Position numbers and translations under genes: made by a program. A stretch of DNA of 64,000 nucleotides from positions 930,001-994,000 of the forward strand of contig NZ_JBHUOZ010000001.1 in the NCBI RefSeq assembly GCF_042686025.1, given 5' to 3'. Below, in pieces: positions 15,901-24,441 of the stretch. Positions within the stretch are counted from its first letter, which is position 1. Each line of letters starts with the position of its first letter. Source of the DNA: Terrimonas rubra. Its GTDB lineage: Bacteria; Bacteroidota; Bacteroidia; Chitinophagales; Chitinophagaceae. The notes beneath the pieces were generated by a model that was not told the DNA's origin, did not search any database, and saw only the letters and a program-made list of their open reading frames with translations.

Positions 15901-16284
15901 TCAGCTTCGTCTAATTTTTAACATCCAATAAAAATATATCGTTGCCATATTTACAGCTACAAGTAACCAAAATAGAGGAAATGTAAAAAAGCTTTCATAG
16001 CTACCTCCTTTGGGTATTTCCACCAATGGAACGGTTATTAAAGTGTCAAGTATAATAGCTGTAAGGCTCATGATTGTTCCAGAAATAACACCATTAATCC
16101 TATTACCATTTTTGTAAAAAACTGAAGCACCCAATAGTGCAAAAGGAATAATGAATATCGCAACAATGAGTGTTTGTTGGCTCAAGGAATCTTTAATAGC
16201 AGGAACATAGCTTAGAATGATAAATGTAGAAAAAACAAGTAGCCAGATTAAAGCTCCCGTTGAAATTGCTCTAATAGTGTTCAT
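15901..16284 (-). CDS. Four-helix inner-membrane protein, DUF5367-like
   Basis: 127 residues with four hydrophobic segments (about 7-27, 38-58, 66-88, 100-122) and a basic C-terminus. It resembles small Bacteroidota membrane proteins of the DUF5367 type, whose function is unknown. It stands alone, and the downstream AraC gene on the same strand begins over 1 kb away. Confidence 0.7.
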   Translation of the reverse strand: MNTIRAISTGALIWLLVFSTFIILSYVPAIKDSLSQQTLIVAIFIIPFALLGASVFYKNGNRINGVISGTIMSLTAIILDTLITVPLVEIPKGGSYESFFTFPLFWLLVAVNMATIYFYWMLKIRRS

Positions 16285-16511
16285 TTTAATCTTAGTTTTT
16301 TAATCTATAAGAAATGAAATTCAAAAATCTTTCATAAGCAGTCTTTCTATTGCGATAAATCTTTTTAAGTCTGACTTTTACGCAAGATTGATAGTTATTA
16401 CGAAGTTTGACTTCATTTTTTTATCGGTGAAATAAATATTATATCGCAAGCAAAACTAGAAGGTTACGGCTCTGCTAAATTGTATGAATGTAACATCTTC
16501 CTAAAATCGCA

Positions 16512-17393
16512 TCAGAAGGGGAGCTGGCCTACAATATGGGTTTTGTGCTTTACATATTCACGAGGCGTCATGCCGGCATATTGCCTAAACATTCGGATAA
16601 AATGCGCCTGGTCGTAATAACCGTTCCTCAATGCAATCTTTGTAAGTGTGTCATATTCTTGATGCATGTTTTCAAGAGTATGGTTAAATTGCCTAATCGA
16701 AACTGCCTGTGAAGGAGAAAGGCCAAACCAATCTTTGAAAATTCTGTACGTGTGCATTCTTGAGTACCCTGTGAGACGGTATAGGTCAGCTGAATACCCG
16801 TTTATCTTTCTGTAGATTAGCTGGTCGAGAAGTTTAGATATTTTTATTGCTATGCTAAAGTCAGTATTGTTTTGTATAATAGAGTATATGAAGTTTTCAA
16901 GCCACACTGCCCGGGAACTGAAGTCTGGCAATTCCCGAATTTCATTTTCCATTCTGTCCATATGATGGGATAGAATATCTTCTCCGTTAACCGCCAAATC
17001 AACCAGTTCGCTGCAAGGAATACCAAATACAAGATTGGCGGCTATCGGATATAAGGTTATACCCATTGTTTTTATATGGGGGAATGAAACTTTAAGTGGT
17101 TTTGTATTCAGGCCGCATAAAAAGGCAAATTTTTCGGTCGGGTTGGACGACTTGTTGGTAAAGCGTTCACTGTGAAACGTCCACGGGTCTTCAAAATTGA
17201 AAGTCAGCGAAATGAGTCCCTGGGGAAGCATTTGCCAATTCAGGGAGCTGTCTGATGTCTGTTCCCAAATTATGGGTGATATTCCTTCCAGTTTCTTTGG
17301 TATGTAAAAATCCAAGTTCATCGTATCTCGTTCTGTTCGCTTTGGTTTAAGGTAGTGACCTGTAATCATGTTGTCCATATGTACCCTTTCCAT
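16512..17393 (-). CDS. AraC-family transcriptional regulator
   Basis: About 293 residues. The C-terminal 100 residues contain the two AraC helix-turn-helix units (IALRNGYYDQAHFIRMFRQ, then AGMTPREYV). The N-terminal 150 residues resemble the DUF6597-type sensing domain (LNWQMLPQGLISLTFNF, and PIAANLVFGIPCSELVD). The real start may be one of the internal Met codons at residues 6, 9 or 25. It is an orphan; its nearest same-strand neighbour is the DUF5367-like gene. Confidence 0.85.
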   Translation of the reverse strand: MERVHMDNMITGHYLKPKRTERDTMNLDFYIPKKLEGISPIIWEQTSDSSLNWQMLPQGLISLTFNFEDPWTFHSERFTNKSSNPTEKFAFLCGLNTKPLKVSFPHIKTMGITLYPIAANLVFGIPCSELVDLAVNGEDILSHHMDRMENEIRELPDFSSRAVWLENFIYSIIQNNTDFSIAIKISKLLDQLIYRKINGYSADLYRLTGYSRMHTYRIFKDWFGLSPSQAVSIRQFNHTLENMHQEYDTLTKIALRNGYYDQAHFIRMFRQYAGMTPREYVKHKTHIVGQLPF

Positions 17394-17652
17394 AGCAAGT
17401 CTTTGGGCTTAAGATTCTGTGCGGGACTTTCCACAACCGCATGAATGCATTTTTTCGACAAGGACAATCTAATTTAATATCATTTTTATCATCAATTATC
17501 CAAGTTAAGGAAATATTGTTTTCATCCTTTATTTAATAAGCAGTAATTGAATAATTGTGCACCCTTTTAAGATTAATTTTTGGCGTCCTTGTAAATTAGC
17601 TTATCCCTTCAATTTATAACTTGTCGATCACGATTAATATCACTATTGTTGA

Positions 17653-17973
17653 ATCACTTCCAGGCTCATCAATTCCCGGATCTTGCGGTTTCTGAAAGAC
17701 TTTACCACCCCACCCAACCTCGTCCAAATGTCAAGGACAGCCGGGATGAATACTTCCACATTCAAAAAAATGTTTAAACAAATCAATGGTCAGTCCATAT
17801 ACGACTACTTGTCCACTCACCGTATGGATGAGGTACGCAACCGGCTCTTGCATATAAACGAATCAATTAAGCGTATAGCCTTAGATCTGGGATTTTCAGC
17901 ACTGTCAAACTTCTCTAAAGCCTTTAAAAAGCAGTTCCTGGTACCTCATTCATTTTACCGTAGAAAAGGCTAA
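17653..17973 (+). pseudogene. N-terminally truncated AraC-type regulator
   Basis: Only the DNA-binding part remains: about 107 codons from the last stop at 17650, with NLVQMSRTAGMNTSTFKKMF as the first helix-turn-helix and IALDLGFSALSNFSKAFKK as the second. Family members are normally 280-340 residues and no sensing domain precedes this one; a stop codon interrupts the frame upstream. The first usable start would be TTG at 17683. A functional stand-alone binding domain is possible but a decayed gene is more likely. The 290 bases before it show nothing else. Confidence 0.65.
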
Positions 17974-18126
17974 AAATTTTCTGCTGAGCTGCAATTCTGC
18001 AAAACTTTTAAGCTTTTAAGTTTGTATTGATTATTTCCTTCAATGCGGAAACGGCTTGAAATTTTCCTGTCAAATAAGTGAAAGGAAGCCTCATAACCTT
18101 ATTTATGCTCTCCGGATTAGATGAGT

Positions 18127-19806
18127 TTATTGTACTTTCAGCCTGATGTAGTTTATCCAAATTTGCTCCCGGTCCTTGTTATTTTCAAAGTTTTGTAACA
18201 TAAACGCCCGATTGTATGCTACTTTTCCTTTGAAACATAATTTATTGTTGATGTAAACCTTTACTTCCTTTTTTAAGTCTACCATTTCAGGAGAAATATT
18301 GATTAAAAATGACTGAATGCCTGAAGTTTCGATGTGGAATATATTATTGTCGTATTGTGCTTTTATTCTCCCCGAACTTCTAGGAAAGTCGAAAGCAGCT
18401 TTATCAACTGTTTTACTTATTAAACTGTCATCTTTATTATATTCTAACCATTGGGTAATCTTAAAATTTAGCTCTTTATGTAATTTTGCTTTTGAACTTA
18501 ATGTATCCAACTTTATGTTGGAAATCCAATCTATATTCCCGTATTTTTCGTCGTCAAATTCCCAAGAAATTTCCTTTGGAAACGGATTTCTTTTTCGCGT
18601 TGTTAAATCATCAAAAAGAATTTTATAAGCAGGTTCAGATTCGTCAAATTGAGGAAACCAATGCGGAAATCCGTTGTAACGATATTCCTTGTAATCTGCC
18701 TTTATTTCATTCATTAACCTGGTAAAGTCATCATTTGCATTTGGCGGATAATAATAATCTTCGTCCGTCGAAAAGTTGACAAATGAACGGTTTTTTATAT
18801 TTTCTATAAATGATCCTCCTGTAAAAACTTTGGGATATGTATTAAAACCATAAAAACCTGCAAATTGTGTTGGTTGTTTCATGAGATAGGAAAAAGAACC
18901 TGTTGCGCCATTTGAGTGCCCGGAAATAAAAACTTTATTGTCATCTATATTAATTCCCCTTTTTATAACTTTTAGCATTTCAGGTATCATAAAAAAACCG
19001 TCATCTGGAGTCATCCAGTTATATTGTCGGCTTCCTTTTGGAAAAACTAAAATCACATCGTTTTGTTCAGCGTATTTTGTGTAATATCTATTCCAACCCC
19101 CTAAATTCCAATCGGCAAATTGATAATCAACCAACGCATTATGTCTTACGGCCCCGTGGAGGAAAAACAATAAAGAATATTTTTTTCCGGGATCGTAATT
19201 TTTGGGTAGGTGAATAAAAAAAGAGGTTTTTGTACTGTCGTTTACTATAAAAGAGATGGAATAGTCACTTTCTTTTTTTGCCTTATATGGGTTGAAATTC
19301 CTGATTTGTTGGTATAGTTGCTTTGCAGTTTCCGTTTCTTTCAAGATAATTTTATTACCGCTATAGAACTCCTCCTCTCTTTTTTGCAATTCGTCGTAAA
19401 ATTGTTTTTTCTTACTTATTGCAGTCGCTTTTAAAGTACCCCATCTCTGGTCCGAAATCAAATTTTTGAATTCTTCATTTGCATAATCTCTAAGGATGTA
19501 ATTCCAGCTAGGATACCCATTGCCATCTGTTTGCATAGCGGCAAGAGGGGTAAGGTAAAGAAAGGCCTTATCATAATCTTTTATTTTAACTGCGATTACT
19601 GCTGCGTAATATAGGCTTACCTTATCTATACTATCAGGATAATTTTTAAAAGCTATCTCGTATAGATTTAAGGCCTGTTTGTACTCATCTACTTCTTTAG
19701 CACTCTCCTTTTGCTTTAAGGCTTTTGTAGTCAGATTTGAATAGGTATCCTGTGCTTGTACAAAAAAACTTAATAAAATAAGGAAAATTAAAATGCCATA
19801 TCTCAT
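18127..19806 (-). CDS. Secreted alpha/beta hydrolase with TPR-like N-terminus
   Basis: 559 residues. Signal peptide (YGILIFLILLSFFVQAQ), then a helical TPR-like region to about residue 150. An alpha/beta hydrolase domain of the PHB depolymerase/esterase D type follows (LLFFLHGAVRH oxyanion region, VFISGHSNGATGSF with nucleophile Ser298, likely His in GFPHWFPQF). The last 150 residues form a beta-rich domain (VKVYINNKLCFKGKVAYNR). Likely a periplasmic or surface esterase; substrate unknown. It stands alone among remnants. Confidence 0.8.
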   Translation of the reverse strand: MRYGILIFLILLSFFVQAQDTYSNLTTKALKQKESAKEVDEYKQALNLYEIAFKNYPDSIDKVSLYYAAVIAVKIKDYDKAFLYLTPLAAMQTDGNGYPSWNYILRDYANEEFKNLISDQRWGTLKATAISKKKQFYDELQKREEEFYSGNKIILKETETAKQLYQQIRNFNPYKAKKESDYSISFIVNDSTKTSFFIHLPKNYDPGKKYSLLFFLHGAVRHNALVDYQFADWNLGGWNRYYTKYAEQNDVILVFPKGSRQYNWMTPDDGFFMIPEMLKVIKRGINIDDNKVFISGHSNGATGSFSYLMKQPTQFAGFYGFNTYPKVFTGGSFIENIKNRSFVNFSTDEDYYYPPNANDDFTRLMNEIKADYKEYRYNGFPHWFPQFDESEPAYKILFDDLTTRKRNPFPKEISWEFDDEKYGNIDWISNIKLDTLSSKAKLHKELNFKITQWLEYNKDDSLISKTVDKAAFDFPRSSGRIKAQYDNNIFHIETSGIQSFLINISPEMVDLKKEVKVYINNKLCFKGKVAYNRAFMLQNFENNKDREQIWINYIRLKVQ

Positions 19807-19883
19807 AAATCAACTTTTTATGAGACAAAACTATAAACAGATTATTTCAAAAACTTGTACAAATGGAACATCAAAATTTAGGA

Positions 19884-20142
19884 AGGTATACGCCAGAAGG
19901 TATTTTCTTTGCCGAATAGTGTTCCTTTATTGAAAAAGGTTTTAGGTGAACTTTCTGACCCCTCTGTCCCCTTTAACCCGGATATTGCAGCTACATTTTT
20001 TCGCTCCGGCTATATAGAATCCTGGGGGCGTGGTATTGAGAAAATTGCAGCAGCCTGTAATTCATTCGGTATTCCATTGCCGGTATTTGATACTGGATTA
20101 TCTGGCTTGATTATTATTCTTCATATCGCAAACAAGTGTATC
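19884..20142 (+). pseudogene. C-terminal fragment of an AlbA_2/COG2865-type ATP-binding regulator
   Basis: The frame reading VPFNPDIAATFFRSGYIESW and GRGIEKIAAAC is the conserved C-terminal block of Schlafen AlbA_2/COG2865 proteins (normally 400-560 residues). Just upstream, PEGIF is in another frame, so a frameshift near 19907 separates it from the block. Nothing of the N-terminal DNA-binding or ATP-binding parts is present. The frame runs straight into the duplicated peptidase fragment. Confidence 0.75.
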
Positions 20143-20248
20143 TCATCCTGTTGTTACCGGAACAGAACCGCTGAAGTTCTTTAGAAAGTATAACAGGTAT
20201 ATCAAAGTGGTTGTTTGAATTGGTGATTATTACGTTTGATTTTTCATT
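20143..20248 (+). repeat. 106-bp copy of part of the M1-like peptidase gene
   Basis: 20143-20248 matches 14606-14711 over 106 bases in the same orientation with about five substitutions. The source lies inside the peptidase coding region (antisense to this strand). The copy encodes no complete protein and joins the end of the AlbA_2-type fragment to the promoter region of the SDR gene. Confidence 0.9.
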
Positions 20249-20331
20249 TTGACTACAACAACAGTCATTTTGGATACATCTGTTTTTTGAACGTGTTGCA
20301 ATTTTGTATCATCAAATTAAACCAGTAAGAA

Positions 20332-20976
20332 ATGAACAAAAACATCATTATTGTAGGAGCAGGTCCAAATTTAAGCCTGGGAATTGCAGAAAAGTTTGCT
20401 GAAAAAAATTTTTCCATCGGACTGATCAGCAGAAACGAAGAAAAACTAAAAGCTCAAATCGAAAACTTTAAGGCGAAAGGCGTTAAGGCAGAATATGCCG
20501 TTGCAGATGCTTACAATACATTACAAATAGAGAACGCTGTTGCCAGATTAGCGATTAAAATGGGAAGCGTAGATGTGTTGTTATACAACGCAGCGGCAAT
20601 GAAATACAAAAACATCATCGACGAAACGGCGGATGATCTAACGGATGATTTCAAAATGTCGGTGGCAAACGCATTTCATTGCGTAAAAATATTGCATCAG
20701 CAACTCAAAGAAACAAATGGAGCGGTATTGTTTACTGGCGGCGGACTAGCCCTTTATCCAAATGTTCAGGTTGGCTCCTTATCAGTTACAAAAGCGGCAT
20801 TAAGAAATCTAGCCATTCAATTACACGAGGTTCTTAAAGAAGACGGCATTTATGTGGGTACTTTAACTGTTAATAATACCATTCGCCCGGATAGCGAAAC
20901 ACATTCACCAAAAATTCTGGCAGAAAAATTCTGGGAAATGTATACTGATAGGGCGCAAGCCGAACTACAGTATTAA
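20332..20976 (+). CDS. SDR-family oxidoreductase-like protein lacking the catalytic Tyr
   Basis: 214 residues with a Rossmann fold: cofactor loop IIVGAGPNLSLGIAEKF near the N-terminus, then LLYNAAAMKY in place of the usual NNAG. The active-site segment reads VGSLSVTKAALRNL, so the Lys of YxxxK is present but Tyr is replaced by Leu; the catalytic Ser position reads FTGGGLAL. It may bind NAD(P) without classical SDR chemistry, or reduce an unusual substrate. It lies 98 bases before a luciferase-like gene and its AraC regulator, probably one operon. Confidence 0.8.
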   Translation: MNKNIIIVGAGPNLSLGIAEKFAEKNFSIGLISRNEEKLKAQIENFKAKGVKAEYAVADAYNTLQIENAVARLAIKMGSVDVLLYNAAAMKYKNIIDETADDLTDDFKMSVANAFHCVKILHQQLKETNGAVLFTGGGLALYPNVQVGSLSVTKAALRNLAIQLHEVLKEDGIYVGTLTVNNTIRPDSETHSPKILAEKFWEMYTDRAQAELQY

Positions 20977-21074
20977 TAAAAGGACTTCGCTAAAACAACG
21001 ATATCCGGCAAAGACAAAATTGATTGTTGGATTGCAGGTTTTGACAAGTATAATTCTCTAATTCATTTAAACTA

Positions 21075-21482
21075 ATGGAAAACTCAAAAATCATTACGGA
21101 AATAGAAAATACCGTTCTAAAATGGGAGGAAACAAGTACCGGGAATGGTGATTTTGGTGCCATAACATTTTTATATCGGGGAAAAGAATTTGGCCATATA
21201 CACAAAACCGGAGATCTGGATATTTCATTCGGGGAGCAGATGACTGAAGAATTACTGAAGAAAAAACTGGTCAAAAAGCATCTTTATGTTCCTAAAACTA
21301 ATATTACTTACCCTGTTCTGAACGAAGAAAAACTTCCGTTTGCAATCTCATTGTTGCGGATTTCCTATCTTAGTCATTATATAAAAGCCAATGAAAAGGA
21401 TATGTTTTCGCAAGGGATATTTGAAAGCGAATTGGCAAAGCTTCCAGAACGTTTAACATCAGTTTACCTGAAACAAAAATGA
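21075..21482 (+). CDS. Luciferase-domain protein, DUF5519-like
   Basis: 135 residues. GAITFLYRGKEFGHIHKTGD followed by LDISFGEQMTEELL is the conserved core of DUF5519 (luciferase family) proteins, small proteins of unknown enzymology. VKKHLYVPKTNITYPV matches the later conserved block. The stop overlaps the start of the AraC gene by four bases (ATGA), which indicates translational coupling. Confidence 0.75.
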   Translation: MENSKIITEIENTVLKWEETSTGNGDFGAITFLYRGKEFGHIHKTGDLDISFGEQMTEELLKKKLVKKHLYVPKTNITYPVLNEEKLPFAISLLRISYLSHYIKANEKDMFSQGIFESELAKLPERLTSVYLKQK

Positions 21483-22384
21483 AGCAAAGCAGGAAAATAA
21501 AAACCTTAACCGAATATCATCGTTTGCGTGGTTTTGGAGAGCCCGTACATCCTTTGATCAGCGTTACAGACCTGGAAACGGTTTCGCCTGAACATAATTT
21601 ATCAGGTGTGATGGTAGATTTTTATTCTGTTTGTATCAAACGCAGTTCAAATATAAAGCTGAAATACGGACAGCAAGAATATGACTTTGATAGTGGCGTG
21701 ATGTTTTTTATGTCGCCCGATCAGGTTTTTAGCCTCACAAGCAGCGGCGAAACACCCGCACAGTCAGGTTGGTTATTGCTTATTCATCCTGATTTTTTTT
21801 GGAACACATCACTTGCAAAGACAATTAAACAATATGAGTTTTTTAATTATTCTGTAAATGAGGCATTATTTCTTTCAGAAAAAGAAGAAAAAACCATCAA
21901 TGATATTATAGAAAACATTCGGCAAGAGTATCTCGGCAACCTTGATAAATTTAGTAAGCAAATCATCATTTCGCATATCGAGACCTTACTAAATTATGCT
22001 GAGCGGTATTACAATCGTCAGTTCATTACACGTGAAAAATCCAATCATCAAATTTTGGAACAGTTGGAAAATCTGTTAACCGGTTATTTTAACAGTGGTG
22101 ATTTAATTTTAAAAGGATTGCCCACGGTACAATATGTCGCTGAAGAACTCCACCTTTCCCCAAGTTACCTGGGAAGTTTGTTGCGAACACTTACAGGACA
22201 AAATACACAGCAACACATTCATAATAAACTGATAGAAAAAGCCAAAGAAAAACTAACTACAACAAATCTTTCCATAAGTGAGATAGCTTACGAATTAGGT
22301 TTTGAACACTCGCAATCATTCAGCAAACTGTTTAAGCGCAAAACCAATATTTCTCCATTGGATTTCAGACAGTCGTTTAATTAA
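21479..22384 (+). CDS. AraC-family transcriptional regulator
   Basis: 301 residues. An N-terminal cupin-like sensing region (to about 170) is followed by two helix-turn-helix units: VAEELHLSPSYLGSLLRTLT and IAYELGFEHSQSFSKLFKRK. Coupled by ATGA overlap to the luciferase-like gene, and likely the local activator of the SDR/DUF5519 operon. Confidence 0.9.
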   Translation: MKQSRKIKTLTEYHRLRGFGEPVHPLISVTDLETVSPEHNLSGVMVDFYSVCIKRSSNIKLKYGQQEYDFDSGVMFFMSPDQVFSLTSSGETPAQSGWLLLIHPDFFWNTSLAKTIKQYEFFNYSVNEALFLSEKEEKTINDIIENIRQEYLGNLDKFSKQIIISHIETLLNYAERYYNRQFITREKSNHQILEQLENLLTGYFNSGDLILKGLPTVQYVAEELHLSPSYLGSLLRTLTGQNTQQHIHNKLIEKAKEKLTTTNLSISEIAYELGFEHSQSFSKLFKRKTNISPLDFRQSFN

Positions 22385-22571
22385 CGGGATATCCGGAACA
22401 GGCGCCACCTTTAGCAAGATTAAAAAACGGGTTTAAACCGGGTATTCTTCTTTTGCGTCTTAGGTCAGCACAAATATTAATCCCATAAGCTACGGCGTGA
22501 TCGTACTTCCGCACATAACCAAATAAAGGCTGTAAAACCACTGGTGATGCCGCTATTAACGTCTCTTCAAT
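22379..22571 (-). other. Open stretch after the 252-residue gene, possible remnant
   Basis: Reading through the stop of the next gene in the same frame gives about 64 further codons with protein-like content (VVLQPLFGYVRKYDHAVAYG, ADLRRKRRIPGLNPFFNLAK) ending at about 22379. There is no start codon of its own near the beginning. It may be the 3' end of another gene, joined by deletion, or chance. Family not recognised. Confidence 0.3.
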
Positions 22572-23330
22572 TTACTTGTAGGAATATGCGGCAAGTAAAA
22601 TGGCCTTTCCTTCGACAATGCTGTACATTTTGCTCAGGCGTCCGGCCCGATCATATTCATACGTAAATTCTCCTTTGGGACTACCGGGACTACCCAGTGT
22701 GATAACCTCTGGCGTTTGTCCTTCCGTAAATCTGCGTAACAGCTTACCATCCTTGTCATATTCAAACCGGACTGACACCTTTCCCACTTCGTAATTGAGG
22801 CCTTCGGATGTAAGTTGTACAAGCCTTTTATTACTGAGGATGGCGTCATGACGCTTTTCTGTTTTTGTGGTTATTTTTTTGTCGGGTACATAATGGTATG
22901 CTATACTGTGATAGCTTAGGATAGAATCACCCTTGTTTTCTGTTAATGTAGTGATAGTAGAGTCTTTACGGGGACTGATCATTTTCTGCGAAACAATTAA
23001 CCCGTTGTTGTAAACATATTCGTAAAGGGTGGTATCCTTTCGTTTGGGATCATTGATATCAAAAATTGTGATTGAGGCTACTATATCGTTTTGATCATTA
23101 TAAAAATGCCTGTCTTGCTGAAGTAGCTTTTTGTTTCTGTAATGATCCTTTGCCGACACACGCCCCAGGGAGTCGAGTGTTTCCATGGTCCAAAACCCTT
23201 TACCAAAGCCGTTCAATGATTTCCGTATGATGCTGGTTGTATTCGTATAAAACGACTTTTGCACAAAAAGCTGCGCCCGGATAACACCGGTTATCAACAG
23301 AAGGCTCATGAAAGTAAATAAACTTCTCAT
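22572..23330 (-). CDS. Secreted YD-repeat-like protein
   Basis: 252 residues with a signal peptide (LFTFMSLLLITGVIRAQ). The mature part is built of short Tyr/Asp-rich beta strands (TLYEYVYNNGLIVSQ, VRFEYDKDGKLLRRF, FTYEYDRAGRLSKMY) like RHS/YD repeats. It is far too short to be an RHS toxin and has no nuclease tail. Probably an envelope protein of unknown role. Confidence 0.75.
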   Translation of the reverse strand: MRSLFTFMSLLLITGVIRAQLFVQKSFYTNTTSIIRKSLNGFGKGFWTMETLDSLGRVSAKDHYRNKKLLQQDRHFYNDQNDIVASITIFDINDPKRKDTTLYEYVYNNGLIVSQKMISPRKDSTITTLTENKGDSILSYHSIAYHYVPDKKITTKTEKRHDAILSNKRLVQLTSEGLNYEVGKVSVRFEYDKDGKLLRRFTEGQTPEVITLGSPGSPKGEFTYEYDRAGRLSKMYSIVEGKAILLAAYSYK

Positions 23331-23500
23331 TCTCCAATATTATAAATGTTTGATCAGTAATAAAATAACTTGTCGTACAAATACAGATGCCACAACCTGT
23401 GAAATTACATACCTCCCGCTTCTTTCTTGCAGCCTGTAATCCCAAGCCTTGGAATGTGCTTAGTAAAAGGGGCTTGGTTTTAATGCTTTGAGTTATAGCC

Positions 23501-23529
23501 AAAAGGAGAGCTGTTTTAACTCTCCTTTT
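23501..23529. terminator. Bidirectional terminator-like hairpin
   Basis: AAAAGGAGAG and CTCTCCTTTT form a ten-pair stem with a nine-base loop. It lies in the 410-base gap between the YD-like gene and the toxin/immunity genes. The rest of the gap (23331-23500, 23530-23628) contains no supported gene. Confidence 0.6.
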
Positions 23530-23628
23530 GCGCTAATTAATCGTTAATCAATTTTACGTTATGAAACGTATCATAGCTACCGCAGGTATACCTTCTACTA
23601 CTGAACTGCATTTTTAATCGAACTGGGA

Positions 23629-23766
23629 TTATTCTTTATTCAATATTTGATATATTGCCTTGCCCTGTGCTGCTAAAAACAAGGCAATTTCACGCCATCC
23701 CTTTGTGTCCGACAAGAATTCATCAAACAACTTTTCAGATTTTTTAGTAGATCGGCATTACTCCTT
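23629..23766 (-). other. Overlapping open frame after the immunity gene
   Basis: Immediately downstream of the immunity-like gene and overlapping its end in another frame, a protein-like segment reads ADLLKKSEKLFDEFLSDTKG, then IALFLAAQGKAIYQILNKE and stops. No clear start codon is visible. It could be the tail of a second, displaced immunity gene, or a +1 frameshift extension of the 231-residue protein. Confidence 0.3.
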
Positions 23767-24439
23767 CCAAAATATTGTTTAACTCTTCAACGTGCTGCAA
23801 AGCTTGTTTGTAGTCGTCTCCATATTTGTCATTAAAATGAGAAGTATAATTCTCCCTTATAAAATTCAATGTCCGATCGTAGGTTCCTAACCCTGCAAGT
23901 TTTGAAACAATCAGTCTCTTTAAGTGAAAATTCCCACCAAATCGATAGGGCTTATCCGCATCTGTTTCCCAAGGGGTTTTCCCGTTAATCATTCTATCTA
24001 TTTCCCGTAAATCTTCAAATTTGTCTAACAGAGGTATCGCAGTAGTTTCCATGAAGTCGGTTATTAAGCCTACGCATTTTTCCACGTCATGTTCAGTTTT
24101 CATAGTAGGTAAGTAACCAATTTGAAGTATTCCATTTATAGTTTCATAACTGAATCCAATCGTCCCCGTGTGTTTTGAAATAGGAGGTGACAAAGAAATG
24201 CCTTTTTTCTCAAGTGCCATTAACAGTTCAATGATTGATTTATGCCTCTTATAAAAATTGTATATTATTTGCTGTTCAGGATTATAATCTGTTAACCCAC
24301 CGTTAATAACGTCTTCTCCACAATCAACCTTTCTTACAATTTGAAAGTCAGTTGCTTTTCCCCGTTCCTTAAAGCCATATTGTTCAATCCGGGGTATCAA
24401 GTATTTCATCATCAGTTGTCGTGCTTCCGTCTTGTTCAT
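23744..24439 (-). CDS. Probable immunity protein for the adjacent lipoprotein toxin
   Basis: 231 residues, soluble, no signal peptide. It begins MNKTEARQLMMKYLIPRIEQ, YGFKERGKATDFQIVRKV, a beginning reminiscent of DUF4304-like immunity proteins; I am not sure of the family. It starts 2 bases after the end of the 1068-residue lipoprotein with a nuclease-like C-terminus. That is the usual toxin-then-immunity order of polymorphic toxin loci. Role inferred from position and cytoplasmic nature. Confidence 0.6.
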   Translation of the reverse strand: MNKTEARQLMMKYLIPRIEQYGFKERGKATDFQIVRKVDCGEDVINGGLTDYNPEQQIIYNFYKRHKSIIELLMALEKKGISLSPPISKHTGTIGFSYETINGILQIGYLPTMKTEHDVEKCVGLITDFMETTAIPLLDKFEDLREIDRMINGKTPWETDADKPYRFGGNFHLKRLIVSKLAGLGTYDRTLNFIRENYTSHFNDKYGDDYKQALQHVEELNNILEGVMPIY

Positions 24440-24441
24440 TC

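Noticed and set aside
23561..23617. 18-codon + strand frame (MKRIIATAGIPSTTELHF)
   Set aside because: Too short, no promoter or neighbour that supports a peptide gene.
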